64,000 nt of DNA from Solirubrobacterales bacterium 67-14 (GTDB taxonomy: Bacteria; Actinomycetota; Thermoleophilia; Solirubrobacterales; 70-9). The notes under the pieces were generated by a model, which searched no databases, was not told the DNA's origin, and saw only the letters and a list, made by a program, of their open reading frames with translations. The stretch's first letter is position 1. Every line of letters starts with the position of its first letter. The translations under genes and the position numbers were made by a program. This document shows positions 24,997-34,459 of the stretch, piece by piece. The stretch spans positions 456,429 through 520,428 of the forward strand of contig MKST01000011.1 in the NCBI GenBank assembly GCA_001897355.1, read 5' to 3'.

Positions 24997-27900
24997 CCCC
25001 GCAACAGCGTGCCGCGATCGACAGCGACGCGGCCGACATCCTGCTCAGCGCCGGCGCCGGCGCCGGCAAGACGAGCACCACCGTCGCCCGGTACGAGCGG
25101 CTGCTGACCGGCGATTACACCGACGGTCGCCGAGGCGAACCGGTGGAACCCGCTTCGATCCTGGTTTTCACCTTCACCGACAAGGCCGCGGGCGAGCTGC
25201 GGGAGCGGATCCGCAAGCTCCGGGATGACCGGGGGCAGGACTTCTCGATGAGTTCGCTGTGGGTCGGCACCTTTCACTCGGTCTGCGCCCGCATCCTTCG
25301 TGGCCATCCGGTGGCAGCGGAGGTCGACCCGGCCTTCGACGTGATCGACGACGTGGTCGCGAATCGGCTCAAGGAGGCCGCGTACGCCACGGCGCTGGAA
25401 GCGACCGCCGGAGCCGACGGCACGATCGAGGTGCTTTCCCAGTTCACGCCGTCAACCCTCAAGAAGGGCATCCAGGCCGCCTACGAACGCCTCCGGGCCG
25501 CGGGCGAGTTCGAGCCGCGACTCCCCGATCCCCCGCCCGGCCGTCCGCTGGAGGAGATCCAGCGGGACCTGCTCCGGGAAGCGCTCGACGTCAAGGCGAA
25601 CGACGAGCTCCCGGCGGCCCCGATCCAGCGGGCCGACAACGTGATCGCGGCCCTCGAGAAGCTCGACCCGGAGGATCTCACCTTCGAGGTACTGGACGGC
25701 ATCGACATCTTCAAGAACTCGAAGGTGATCCGTTCGCTGTGCGAGAAGGTCGCGCGGGCGAAGGTCGAACTGCTGAGCCGGGAGATGGGACCGCGCTACT
25801 GGGAAGTCCTGGCGGACCTGCTCGCCGGTTACGGGTCCGCTTACGAGGAGGCGAAATCCCGCCGCGGAAGCCTCGACTTCGAGGACCTTCAACTGAAGAC
25901 CTTGGATCTGCTGCTCAGGCGGCCCGAGATCGCCGTGACCTATCGGGATCAGTTCGTCGAGATCATGGTCGATGAGTTCCAGGACACCAATCGCCTGCAG
26001 ATGGACCTGATCGACGTTCTTCGCTCCGAAACCACTCGGCTCTTCACGGTCGGCGACGAGATGCAGGCGATCTACGGGTTCCGCTACGCCGACGTCGAAC
26101 TGTTCCGCCAGCGGAGGTCGGGGATCTCCTTCCGCCTGCCCGAGGACGCGGAGCGTCGAAAGGCTGGGGAACGCGACGAAACCAGGTTCCCGATCGAGCT
26201 GCTTTCCCTCAATGCCAACTTCCGCTCCGAGGCGCCGGTAATCGCGGCCGTCAACGAGATCGGCCGTCAGTTCGAGGCCTTGGTCGAGGGCCTACGCACC
26301 GATGGTGAGCCAGGCGGTGTGACCGGCGGCACGAGGCACGAGTTCGACGAGCTCAAGGTGGGCCGATCGCCGGAGCCGATTTCGGACGGCGGCGATCCGT
26401 TGACGCCGAAGGTGGAGATCCTGCTCACCGAGGCGGGCACCTGGCAGGAGGCCGATCTCGGCCCGCTCGCACCGGCGCCGGGCCCGGACCAGCACATCAC
26501 CGAACACCGCGGCGAGCACGAGGCGGAGGCGCTGGCCCTGGCCTGGCACATCCGCGCCGCCGTCGACGAAGGGGTCCACCCCGGCGACATCGTCATCCTG
26601 CTCCGGACCAAGACCCGGATGTGGCTGTTCGAGGCGGCCCTGAAGCAGGTCGGGCTGCGCCCCTACGTGGTCGGCGGTACCGGCTTCTGGGAGACCCGTG
26701 AAGGCGTCGACCTGCGGGCCCTGCTGGCGACGATCGCCAACCCCCGCGATGACGAAGCGCTGACCGGCACCTTGGCCGGGCCGGCCTGCGGGCTCAGCCC
26801 GAGCGCACTCTGGCTGCTGGCCAGGGATCGCGGACACGACGAGCCGCTCTGGCCCCGGGTCGAGCTGCTCGCCGACCAGGGAATCGGCGGGATCGAAGCG
26901 GAAGACCGTGAGCTCGCGGCGCGCTTCGTGGCCACGCTGCGAAGCCTCGTCGCAAGGCAGGCCGGACTCTCGCTCTCGGAGCTGGTCAAGTCCGCGGTCT
27001 CGGAAACCGGCTACGACCTGGTCAGCCTGATGCGGGACCGGTCCGGCGCCGGACTAGCCAACATCCGGCGTGTGGCGGAGATCGCCGGAGAGTACGAGAC
27101 CACCGAGGGCCGTGACCTGCGAGGGCTTGTCGCCTGGATCGACGACAGTTCCCGCCTGGATTCGGAACAGGCGGTCGCGACCGAGGACGAACAGTCGGAG
27201 GCGGTCCGCCTGATGACCGTCCACAAGTCGAAGGGACTCGAGTTCCCGATGGTCTGCGTCGCCGACCTGGGACGCGAATCGAAGTCGACCTCCGAAAGCG
27301 TGGTCTGGATTTCACCCCGGGTCGAGGAGCCCGGCCGTTTCGACGTCGGCCTGCGCCTGCCCGAACCCGAGGGCAAGAGCCTCGACCTCTATGACTGGGC
27401 AGATCTCAAGGCCAGGGGGCGGCTCGAGACCACCGACGAGGAACTCCGCATCCTCCACGTCGCCCTGACCAGAGCCCAGAAGCGCCTGGTCCTGAGCGGG
27501 GTCGCCAACCTCGAGGAGGCACCCCGCTCGAGCGAGGCGAACCCAATCACCGCCCGCCTGACCCAGGCGTTCGGCCTAGACGGCCTGGAAGACGGTATCG
27601 AGATCCCGGCGGCCGACCCTCCGGAAGGCACCGAGCTCGACCTCCCGACGGGGCGGATCGAGGTGACCCTGGTCCGGGCCGAGGATGCCGAAGGCCTGGA
27701 AAGCGTCCTCGAGCCCCCGCTGGCGACCGAACCCGAGAGCGGGACCGAACGGCCGCCGCTCGGCCGTCCGCCGCGGGCGGCCTTCCCCGAGGTTCCGCTT
27801 TCCTACTCGGCGCTCGCCTCATATCGAGAGTGCCCGGCCAGGTTCTTCGCGACCCGGGTCCTGAAGCTCGACGATCCCGGCCGGACCGACGGAGGTTCCG

Positions 27901-28598
27901 CCGAAGAACCCGCGGCGGAACCACTCGATCCGGGCCTGGTCGATCGAAACCCAATCGATTCGACCGCTTTCGGCGTGGCCGTCCATCAGTTGCTCGAGCA
28001 GTTGCCGGGTCGCCGCTGGCTGCTCCCTGGCGAGGAGGAGGTCCGGCGGGTGCTGAGCCAACATGGCGTGCCGGGCGCCGAGGTCGCCACCGCGCGGGAG
28101 ATGCTCGAGTCCTTCCTGGGCTCGGACCTGGGCCGTGAAGTGAAGGCGGGTCGGGCCGAGGTCGAATCGAGCCTGCTGCTCGAGATAGACGGGGTGATGA
28201 TCCGAGGCTTCGCGGACCTGCTGGTTCCCGGTCCGGGTATCCCGCTGATCCTCGACTACAAGTCGAACCAGCTGACCGACACCAGCCCTTCCGACCTGAT
28301 GGAGAAGTACGACCTGCAACGAGACCTGTACGCGCTCGCGGTCTCGCAGGCGCTCGGCACAAGCGAGGTGGAGACCGCGTTCGTCTTCCTCCGCGACGCG
28401 GCGAACCCGGTCCGGGACAAGTTCGACCACCAGCGCCTGGCCGAGGCCCGGGACTCACTGGCCGGGCTGGTCGGCGACATCGCCCGGGGCCGCTATCTCG
28501 GCGGACCCGAAGCGACCCACCAACCCTGTGGCGAATGCTGGGCCTGCGAACTACTGGTCGGGCAGATCGAATCCGTCGGCCAGGCGGAAGTCGCCTAG
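24987..28598 (+). CDS. addA: AddA-like UvrD-family helicase-nuclease
   Basis: 1203 aa from ATG 24987 (MDLTPQQRAAID), 10 bp inside addB. Superfamily 1A helicase: Walker A GAGAGKT (residues 23-29), FTFTDKAAGELRERI, motif II MVDEFQDTN, GDEMQAIYGFR, MTVHKSKGLEFP and HVALTRAQKRL. The C-terminal RecB-like nuclease has ILDYKSN with D1090 and K1092. A cysteine in YRECPARFF (C949) plus CGECWAC (C1181, C1184, C1187) form the four-cysteine pattern of an Fe-S cluster nuclease. With addB it makes a two-subunit end-resection helicase-nuclease of the AddAB type; mycobacterial AdnAB is the nearest alternative. Confidence 0.92.
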   Translation: MDLTPQQRAAIDSDAADILLSAGAGAGKTSTTVARYERLLTGDYTDGRRGEPVEPASILVFTFTDKAAGELRERIRKLRDDRGQDFSMSSLWVGTFHSVCARILRGHPVAAEVDPAFDVIDDVVANRLKEAAYATALEATAGADGTIEVLSQFTPSTLKKGIQAAYERLRAAGEFEPRLPDPPPGRPLEEIQRDLLREALDVKANDELPAAPIQRADNVIAALEKLDPEDLTFEVLDGIDIFKNSKVIRSLCEKVARAKVELLSREMGPRYWEVLADLLAGYGSAYEEAKSRRGSLDFEDLQLKTLDLLLRRPEIAVTYRDQFVEIMVDEFQDTNRLQMDLIDVLRSETTRLFTVGDEMQAIYGFRYADVELFRQRRSGISFRLPEDAERRKAGERDETRFPIELLSLNANFRSEAPVIAAVNEIGRQFEALVEGLRTDGEPGGVTGGTRHEFDELKVGRSPEPISDGGDPLTPKVEILLTEAGTWQEADLGPLAPAPGPDQHITEHRGEHEAEALALAWHIRAAVDEGVHPGDIVILLRTKTRMWLFEAALKQVGLRPYVVGGTGFWETREGVDLRALLATIANPRDDEALTGTLAGPACGLSPSALWLLARDRGHDEPLWPRVELLADQGIGGIEAEDRELAARFVATLRSLVARQAGLSLSELVKSAVSETGYDLVSLMRDRSGAGLANIRRVAEIAGEYETTEGRDLRGLVAWIDDSSRLDSEQAVATEDEQSEAVRLMTVHKSKGLEFPMVCVADLGRESKSTSESVVWISPRVEEPGRFDVGLRLPEPEGKSLDLYDWADLKARGRLETTDEELRILHVALTRAQKRLVLSGVANLEEAPRSSEANPITARLTQAFGLDGLEDGIEIPAADPPEGTELDLPTGRIEVTLVRAEDAEGLESVLEPPLATEPESGTERPPLGRPPRAAFPEVPLSYSALASYRECPARFFATRVLKLDDPGRTDGGSAEEPAAEPLDPGLVDRNPIDSTAFGVAVHQLLEQLPGRRWLLPGEEEVRRVLSQHGVPGAEVATAREMLESFLGSDLGREVKAGRAEVESSLLLEIDGVMIRGFADLLVPGPGIPLILDYKSNQLTDTSPSDLMEKYDLQRDLYALAVSQALGTSEVETAFVFLRDAANPVRDKFDHQRLAEARDSLAGLVGDIARGRYLGGPEATHQPCGECWACELLVGQIESVGQAEVA

Positions 28599-28606
28599 GC
28601 GACTTC
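28587..28606. terminator. Perfect 20-bp palindrome between convergent addA and xseB
   Basis: GAAGTCGCCTAGGCGACTTC is fully self-complementary and covers the stops of addA (28598, TAG inside it) and xseB (28606). It could stop transcription from both sides, but without a loop or U tract this is tentative. Confidence 0.4.
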
Positions 28607-28944
28607 TAAAACGGGACGTCCGGTTCCGCCGGGGGTGGCGGAGATTCGTCGTCCGGCGGGGCCGCAGGGGAAGACCCTGCCGCAACCTCATCGCTGGTGA
28701 CGGGAGCGTTGCCGCCCGAGCCGGCCAACGAGGCGGCCAGGTCCTCGAGCTTGAGCTCCTTCAGTCCCTGGTCGACCGCGGCGAGTTCGCCGGCGCAGTA
28801 CTCGATCAGGCCCTTCGCCTCTTCGCAGAGTTCGAGCGTTTCACGGAGCTGGGACTCGCCGGAGTCCAGACGATGGATTATCTCGTCGAGGCGGGCGGTC
28901 GCCGACTCGTAGGTCCGGTTCTCCCCGGGGTTCTCTTCACTCAC
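28606..28944 (-). CDS. xseB: Exodeoxyribonuclease VII small subunit
   Basis: 112 aa from GTG 28944. The helical hairpin RTYESATARLDEIIHRLDSGESQLRETLELCEEAKGLIEYC is the XseB family core (usual length about 70-80 aa). The last ~45 residues are a Ser/Pro/Asp-rich disordered tail. The start lies 8 bp inside the end of xseA, so the two subunits are translationally coupled; several copies of XseB coat one XseA in the ssDNA exonuclease. Confidence 0.93.
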   Translation of the reverse strand: MSEENPGENRTYESATARLDEIIHRLDSGESQLRETLELCEEAKGLIEYCAGELAAVDQGLKELKLEDLAASLAGSGGNAPVTSDEVAAGSSPAAPPDDESPPPPAEPDVPF

Positions 28945-30424
28945 TTTCGTCCAGTCCTTCCATACTGATCTGTTCGAACTCTTCCGGCGGTTCATTCTGG
29001 CGTCGGCGGCGGCGTCTGGTGCCGCCGACCACCGCGCCCACGGCGTCATCGGCGAAGCGGATCTTGATTTCGGCGGCACGACGCGCGTCGGTCGCGCTCA
29101 CCACCGGTTCCCCGGCCCGGTCCTCGACCCGGGCATAGCCTCGCTCCAGGGTCCGCTGTGGGTCGTGGGCCCGCAATGCGACGCGTTCCGATTCCACCTT
29201 TCTCTGACCGGCTTCCAGTCGGCGTGAGACCCGGGCCGCCAGGCCTTGAGGCCGGGTGGCGTTGCCGACCTGCCCGTCCCGGACCAGGCGGGAGGCGCGG
29301 GCCGCGGCCGGGAGCAGCCCCCGCTGGAGGCCCCGCGAGGTCGCGTCGATGCGTGACCGGATCCCGCGGTCGGCCGAGGCGCGGATCTCCCGGGTCTTCT
29401 GGTTCAGCTTCGCCCTTTCGTTGCGGATCGCCCGGCCCGGTCCGCTGGCGAGTCCGGCCAGCGGGGCGATCCGGTCCCGCACCGCCAACTGGCCGGCCCG
29501 GGCCGCCCGCCCGGCCGCGGCCGCCAGGGTCGCCCGGGCTGCTGCGACGTCGATCCCGACCACCGCGTCGGCGGCGTGGGTCGGGGTCGACGCCCGCACC
29601 GCGGCCACGTCGTCGAGCAGGGTCACGTCCCTTTCGTGCCCGACCGCGGAGACGACCGGCACGGCCAGCACGGCGACCGCGCGACAGAGATCCTCGTCGC
29701 AGAAGGCCCAGAGGTCGGTCAGGCTGCCGCCGCCACGGCAGACCACGATCGCTTCGACGTCAGCGAAGGCCGCCATGTCACCGAGGGTGCGCCGAATGAT
29801 CGGCGCCGCCTTCCGGTCCTGGACCGGCGCGAAGCCCCAGACGATCTCGCCCTGCCAGCCACGGCGCTGGAGGCCGACCAGCAGATCCTGACGGGCGGCC
29901 CCGCCTTCGGCGGTGATCACGCCGATGCGGCGGGGCAGAACCGGGCGCCGGAGTCGCTTCTGGGGTTCGGTCAGGCCTTCGGCCGCGAAACGTTTGCGGA
30001 GTTCGGCCAGGCGGGCGATCAGGTCACCCTCGCCGGAAGGGCGCAGGTCGGTCGTGCGGAAACTGAAGGACGGCGAGGCGGCCTTGCCACCCTCGTAGTA
30101 GTCGGGGCCGCCGGTGGCGACGACCTGGGCGCCGACCCGGACTGCTTCCTCGGGCAGGTTCAATTGGTCGAACTCGCGGCGCCACATGGTGCACCGCACT
30201 CCCCCGCGCTCGTCCTTGAGCTGGAAGTAGACCTGGACCCGGGTCCGGTTGAACTCGGTGATCTCGCCGGTGATCGTCGCCCGCGGCAGCGTCTGCATCT
30301 GTCGCTTGAGGCCGATCGCGTACTCGCCAACCGGGATCGGGACGGGCTCCCCGGCCGCAGACGACTGGGCGGGTTCACCGGACCCGGTCGATCTCGCGTC
30401 AGTTCCAAGCTGCTCTTCGCTCAC
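28937..30424 (-). CDS. xseA: Exodeoxyribonuclease VII large subunit
   Basis: 495 aa from GTG 30424; sequence before it is non-coding. N-terminal OB fold (ATITGEITEFNRTRVQVYFQLKDERGGVRCTMW) then the catalytic domain with the GVITAEGGAARQD motif, VCRGGGSLTDLWAFCDE and VVSAVGHERDVTLLDDVAAVRASTPTHAA, and a long coiled-coil arm to about residue 420. Degrades single-stranded DNA from both ends in mismatch and damage repair. An N-terminal Ser/Gly/Glu-rich leader of about 30 residues precedes the OB fold. Co-transcribed with xseB, convergent to addAB. Confidence 0.95.
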   Translation of the reverse strand: MSEEQLGTDARSTGSGEPAQSSAAGEPVPIPVGEYAIGLKRQMQTLPRATITGEITEFNRTRVQVYFQLKDERGGVRCTMWRREFDQLNLPEEAVRVGAQVVATGGPDYYEGGKAASPSFSFRTTDLRPSGEGDLIARLAELRKRFAAEGLTEPQKRLRRPVLPRRIGVITAEGGAARQDLLVGLQRRGWQGEIVWGFAPVQDRKAAPIIRRTLGDMAAFADVEAIVVCRGGGSLTDLWAFCDEDLCRAVAVLAVPVVSAVGHERDVTLLDDVAAVRASTPTHAADAVVGIDVAAARATLAAAAGRAARAGQLAVRDRIAPLAGLASGPGRAIRNERAKLNQKTREIRASADRGIRSRIDATSRGLQRGLLPAAARASRLVRDGQVGNATRPQGLAARVSRRLEAGQRKVESERVALRAHDPQRTLERGYARVEDRAGEPVVSATDARRAAEIKIRFADDAVGAVVGGTRRRRRRQNEPPEEFEQISMEGLDESE

Positions 30425-30466
30425 CGTCTCAGCATGACACCGGCCCCCGACGGGCCGCCACGGCGG

Positions 30467-30506
30467 TGGGTCGGATTTCCGGCACATGCGCCGGAAATCC
30501 GACCCA
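30467..30506. repeat. Palindromic repeat family 2, copy c
   Basis: TGGGTCGGATTTCCGGC (30467-30483) and GCCGGAAATCCGACCCA (30490-30506) are perfect 17-bp complements around ACATGC. It lies 43 bp upstream of the xseA start, in the gene-free stretch before the sulfate transporter operon. Confidence 0.88.
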
Positions 30507-30614
30507 TCAGATGTCTGGGCGAGCCTTTGCCGCCTCTCGAGCGGGGGCTCGTTTCCCATCAGAACGAGGAAAGCCCCGGATCGCTGATCCGAAATACGAC
30601 CTTTGTGACCATCT

Positions 30615-30647
30615 GACTCGACATTCGACCCCGAGTCGTGCTACCTT
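30615..30647 (+). promoter_or_regulatory. Possible promoter with small inverted repeat, sulfate operon
   Basis: TCGACA (30618-30623) and TACCTT (30642-30647) are 18 bases apart and resemble a -35/-10 pair, though the -10 matches only three of six. GACTCG (30615-30620) and CGAGTC (30632-30637) form an inverted repeat across the -35 that could be an operator. The start of the binding-protein gene is 67 bases further, with GGGGGA as ribosome site. The remaining 30425-30713 holds only repeat family 2 copy c. Confidence 0.3.
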
Positions 30648-30713
30648 GCCGTTCTTCATTTATTGAGTTTGTAGGTAAAGAAAGTAACTTCATCAACAAG
30701 GGGGATAACCCGA

Positions 30714-31745
30714 ATGAGTGTCAGCAGTTCCAAGAAAACCCGGCGCAGCATCCAGGCGCTCCTGATCCTGTCCCTGGTCGCCTTCGGTGCGATCGTCGTC
30801 GGCTGCGGCAGCAGCAGCGACGGCAGCAGTGGCGACAGCGGCAAGGTCCAGCTGGTCGCCTACTCCACCCCGCAGTCCGCGTACGAGGAGGGGCTCGAGC
30901 CGGCCTTCCAGGAGACGCCGGAGGGTGAAGGCGTGAAGTTCTCGAACTCGTTCGGCGCCTCGGGCGACCAGAGCCGCGCCGTCGAGGCGGGCCAGCCCGC
31001 CGGATACGTCAACTTCGCCCTCGAGACCGACGTCACCCGCCTGGTCGACTCGGGACAGGTCGCGAAGGACTGGCAGAACAACAAGTACAAGGGCATCGTC
31101 ACCAACTCGGTGGTCTCGATCGTGACCCGTCCGGGCAACCCGGAGGGCGTCAAGTCCTTCCAGGACATCATCGACAAGGACCTCGAGGTCGTCACCCCCA
31201 ACCCGTTCACCTCCGGTGGCGCCCGCTGGAACATCATGGCGATCTACGGCGCTGCGCTGAACAGCGGGCAAAGCGAGAAGGAAGCGCTCGACACCGTCAA
31301 GCAGGTGCTTTCCCAGGCGCCGGTCCAGCCGGCCAGCGCCCGCGACGCCCTCCAGGCCTTCGTCGGCGGTGCCGGCGACGTCCTGATCTCCTACGAGAAC
31401 GAGGCGATCGCCGCGCAGACCGCCGGTGAGGACGTCGACTACGTGATCCCCGACTCGACCATCCTGATCGAGCAGCCGGCCGCGGTCACCGTCGACGCCC
31501 CGCAGTCCGCGACCGACTTCCTCAACTACCTCTGGAGCGACGCGGGCCAGAAGATCTGGGGCGAGCAGGGATACCGACCGGTCAACAAGAGCCTGGTCGA
31601 CGAATCGAAGTTCCCGACCCCGAAGGACGAGTTCACGATCGCCAAGTTCGGCGGCTGGGACAAGGTCGCCGACGAGTTCTTCGACGACCAGAGCGGCAAG
31701 ATCGCCGTGATCGAGAAGGAACTGGGAGTTTCCACTGAAAAGTGA
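30714..31745 (+). CDS. Sulfate ABC transporter, substrate-binding lipoprotein
   Basis: 343 aa. Lipoprotein signal: KKTRRSIQ, hydrophobic core, and the lipobox IVVGC with the modified cysteine at residue 31, followed by a Ser/Gly linker. The mature part follows the Sbp/CysP family (QLVAYSTPQSAYEE, SFGASGDQSRAVEAGQPAGYVNFALETDV, NPFTSGGARWNIMAIYGA, DVLISYENEAI, VNKSLVD). Binds sulfate or thiosulfate outside the membrane and hands it to the two permeases downstream. Clear AAGGGGGA ribosome site. First gene of a four-gene operon. Confidence 0.94.
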   Translation: MSVSSSKKTRRSIQALLILSLVAFGAIVVGCGSSSDGSSGDSGKVQLVAYSTPQSAYEEGLEPAFQETPEGEGVKFSNSFGASGDQSRAVEAGQPAGYVNFALETDVTRLVDSGQVAKDWQNNKYKGIVTNSVVSIVTRPGNPEGVKSFQDIIDKDLEVVTPNPFTSGGARWNIMAIYGAALNSGQSEKEALDTVKQVLSQAPVQPASARDALQAFVGGAGDVLISYENEAIAAQTAGEDVDYVIPDSTILIEQPAAVTVDAPQSATDFLNYLWSDAGQKIWGEQGYRPVNKSLVDESKFPTPKDEFTIAKFGGWDKVADEFFDDQSGKIAVIEKELGVSTEK

Positions 31746-31797
31746 CGCGACAGCCGTAGCGGCTCCGCCACCCCGGGCAGGCCTGCGCCTGCCCGGG

Positions 31798-32574
31798 GTG
31801 GAAGCCGGCCTGACCAAGGGCCTGGTAGTCACCTACCTGAGCCTGATCGTCCTGATCCCCCTCGCGGCGATCGCGGCCAAGGCGTTCTCCGACGGGCCGG
31901 GACATTTCTGGGACGCGGTCAGCCAGCCCCAGTCCGTGGCGGCCCTGAAGCTGACCGTGATCTGCTCTCTGGTCGTGGTCCTGATCAACGCGGTCATGGG
32001 CACCCTGATCGCCTGGGTGCTGGTCCGAGACGAGTTCCCCGGCAAGGGGATCGTCAACTCGGTGATCGACCTCCCCTTCGCCCTGCCGACCATCGTGGCC
32101 AGCCTGACGCTGCTCACCCTCTACGGCAACGACAGCCCGATCGGGATCCACGCCGCCTACACCAAGTACGCGGTGATCATCGCGCTGCTCTTCGTCACCC
32201 TCCCCTTCGTGGTCCGGGCGGTCCAGCCGCTGCTGCTCTCGCTCGACCGCGACATGGAATCGGCCGCCGAGTCGCTCGGGGCCGGCAAGCTCCGCATCTT
32301 CACCCGGATCATCTTCCCCAACCTCCTTCCCGGCATCGCGGCCGGCGTCGCTCTGGCCTTCGCCCGGGCGCTCGGCGAGTTCGGCGCCCTGGTGCTGATC
32401 TCCGGCAATGTGCCGTACAAGACCGAGGCTGCATCGGTCTTCATCCGCGGGCAGATCGAGTCCGACAACGTGGTCGGGGCCGCCGCGGTCTCGGTCGTGC
32501 TGCTGGTCATCTCGATGGTCATGCTCGCCTTCGTCAACCTGGTCCAGAAATGGGGGCTGCGCCATGACCGGTAA
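31798..32574 (+). CDS. cysT: Sulfate ABC transporter permease CysT
   Basis: 258 aa from GTG 31798. Six membrane segments, with the EAA loop (ESLGAGKLRIFTRIIFPNLLPGI) that contacts the ATPase. CysT marks: YLSLIVLIPLAAIAAKAF at the N-terminus and SLTLLTLYGNDSPIG. The frame stays open upstream to the end of the binding-protein gene with protein-like sequence (ATAVAAPPPRAGLRLPG), typical of CysT leaders, but has no ATG/GTG/TTG; the true start may be a CTG near 31735. Overlaps the next permease by 11 bp. Confidence 0.92.
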   Translation: MEAGLTKGLVVTYLSLIVLIPLAAIAAKAFSDGPGHFWDAVSQPQSVAALKLTVICSLVVVLINAVMGTLIAWVLVRDEFPGKGIVNSVIDLPFALPTIVASLTLLTLYGNDSPIGIHAAYTKYAVIIALLFVTLPFVVRAVQPLLLSLDRDMESAAESLGAGKLRIFTRIIFPNLLPGIAAGVALAFARALGEFGALVLISGNVPYKTEAASVFIRGQIESDNVVGAAAVSVVLLVISMVMLAFVNLVQKWGLRHDR

Positions 32575-33373
32575 CGCCGGCGGCAGGCTTTCCCGCTATG
32601 GCCTGCGCTTCGTCGCTCTGCTTTACCTGGCGGCGCTGCTGCTCGCCCCAATCGGAGTTGCCCTGGTCAAGACCTTCGACGAGGGCATCGGCGAGGTGAT
32701 CACCCAGGTCACCAAGCCTGATGCGGTCCACGCCCTGAAGCTTTCACTCATAACCGTGATCATCGCGGTGCCGCTGAACACGATCTTCGGGATCGCCGCC
32801 GCCCACGTGGTGGTGCGGACCAACTTCCGCTTCAAGTGGGCTGTCAACGCCCTGATCGACATGCCGTTCGCGGTCTCCCCCGTGGTCATCGGCCTCGCCC
32901 TGATCCTGGTCTACGGCACCGGCGGCTGGTTCGGCGCCGACCTGGCCAGCATGGGCATCCAGGTGATCTTCTCCACCCCGGGCATCGTCATGGCCGTGGT
33001 CTTCGTCTCCCTGCCCTTCGTGGCCCGGGAAGTGATCCCGGTGATGCAGGAGATCGGGACCGACCAGGAAACCGCGGCCGAAACGCTCGGCGCCGGTCCC
33101 TGGCAGACCTTCCGCTCGATTACCCTGCCGGCGATCCGGTGGGGCGTGACCTACGGCATCGTGCTGACCACGGCCCGTGCCTTGGGCGAGTTCGGTGCGG
33201 TCACCGTGGTCTCCGGAAACATCTCCGGCGAGACCCAGACCCTGCCGCTCTACGTCTCGAAGCAGTTCGAAACCTTCAACTCGGTGGGGGCCTACTCGGC
33301 ATCGCTGATCCTCGCGATCCTCGCGCTGGGCACCCTGCTCACCATGAACCTGTTGCGCCGCAAGGAGGACTAG
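32564..33373 (+). CDS. cysW: Sulfate ABC transporter permease CysW
   Basis: 269 aa from ATG 32564, 11 bp inside cysT. Six membrane helices; FVALLYLAALLLAPIGVALVKTF at the start, the CysW-type PFAVSPVVIGLALILVYG stretch and the EAA loop ETLGAGPWQTFRSITLPAIRWG. Forms the channel with CysT. The cysA start is 6 bp after its stop. Confidence 0.94.
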   Translation: MTGNAGGRLSRYGLRFVALLYLAALLLAPIGVALVKTFDEGIGEVITQVTKPDAVHALKLSLITVIIAVPLNTIFGIAAAHVVVRTNFRFKWAVNALIDMPFAVSPVVIGLALILVYGTGGWFGADLASMGIQVIFSTPGIVMAVVFVSLPFVAREVIPVMQEIGTDQETAAETLGAGPWQTFRSITLPAIRWGVTYGIVLTTARALGEFGAVTVVSGNISGETQTLPLYVSKQFETFNSVGAYSASLILAILALGTLLTMNLLRRKED

Positions 33374-33379
33374 GACCAA

Positions 33380-34459
33380 ATGAATGCCATCGCAGAAAAC
33401 CTGAAAACCGTCAGCCACGGCATCGAGGTCCGGGAAGTCAACAAGGAGTTCGGTGACTTCCAGGCGCTCAAGGATGTCGACCTGATCGTCCCCGACGGCT
33501 CGATGACCGCCCTGCTCGGCCCTTCCGGCTCGGGCAAGTCGACCTTGCTCCGCACCATCGCGGGCCTCGAGGTCCCGACCACCGGCCAGGTGTTCATCGG
33601 CGGTGAGGACCAGGCGAAGAAGCCGGTCCGGACCCGCAACGTCGGTTTCGTCTTCCAGCACTACGCCGCCTTCAAGCACATGACGGTGTTCGACAACATC
33701 GCCTTCGGCCTCAAGGTGCGCAAGTGGGACAAGCAGAAGACCCGGGACCGGGTCACTGAGCTGATCGACCTGGTCCAGCTGACCGGGCTGGCGAAGCGCT
33801 ACCCCTCGCAGCTTTCCGGCGGGCAGCGCCAGCGCATGGCCCTGGCCCGGGCGCTGGCGGTCGAACCTTCGGTGCTATTGCTCGACGAACCCTTCGGTGC
33901 CCTCGACGCCAAGGTCCGCAAGGATCTCCGCACCTGGCTCCGGCGCCTCCACGACGAAGTTCACGTGACCACGATCTTCGTCACCCACGACCAGGAAGAG
34001 GCGATGGACATCGCCCAGCAGATCGTGGTCATGAACGAAGGGCAGATCGAGCAGACCGGCTCGGCCACCGAGCTCTACGACCAACCGGCGAACGAGTTCG
34101 TGATGGGCTTCGTCGGCGAGGTCAACAGCCTCGACGGCAAGCTGGTCCGCCCGCATGACACGGAGATCCTCCCGGCTCCCACCCCAGGCGCGGTCGAAGT
34201 CGAGATCGACCGGGTGGTGAGGCTCGGCTTCTCCGGTCGGGTCGAGATGCTGACCGTGCCGGAGAAGAAGGAAGTCTGGGCTCAGCTGACCCGCTCGGAA
34301 CTGGAGACCTTGAACCTCGAGTCAGGGACGAAGGCCTACGTGCGGCCGCGCCCGGATGCCGTCACCAAGGAGGACACCGGCGCCCTCGACGACGCGTTCA
34401 AGGAAGAGAATCCTGCCATTCACAAGCCCACTTCCGTAGAGCCCGGACTGCCGGTCTGA
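33380..34459 (+). CDS. cysA: Sulfate ABC transporter ATP-binding protein
   Basis: 359 aa. ABC ATPase with Walker [10 protein letters not shown], the Q-loop in [13 protein letters not shown], signature [15 protein letters not shown], Walker [13 protein letters not shown] and the H-loop [11 protein letters not shown]. The C-terminal ~110 residues form the TOBE/CysA-type regulatory domain. Powers sulfate import with CysT and CysW. Its last 62 bp overlap the end of the convergent HxlR gene. Confidence 0.96.
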   Translation: MNAIAENLKTVSHGIEVREVNKEFGDFQALKDVDLIVPDGSMTALLGPSGSGKSTLLRTIAGLEVPTTGQVFIGGEDQAKKPVRTRNVGFVFQHYAAFKHMTVFDNIAFGLKVRKWDKQKTRDRVTELIDLVQLTGLAKRYPSQLSGGQRQRMALARALAVEPSVLLLDEPFGALDAKVRKDLRTWLRRLHDEVHVTTIFVTHDQEEAMDIAQQIVVMNEGQIEQTGSATELYDQPANEFVMGFVGEVNSLDGKLVRPHDTEILPAPTPGAVEVEIDRVVRLGFSGRVEMLTVPEKKEVWAQLTRSELETLNLESGTKAYVRPRPDAVTKEDTGALDDAFKEENPAIHKPTSVEPGLPV

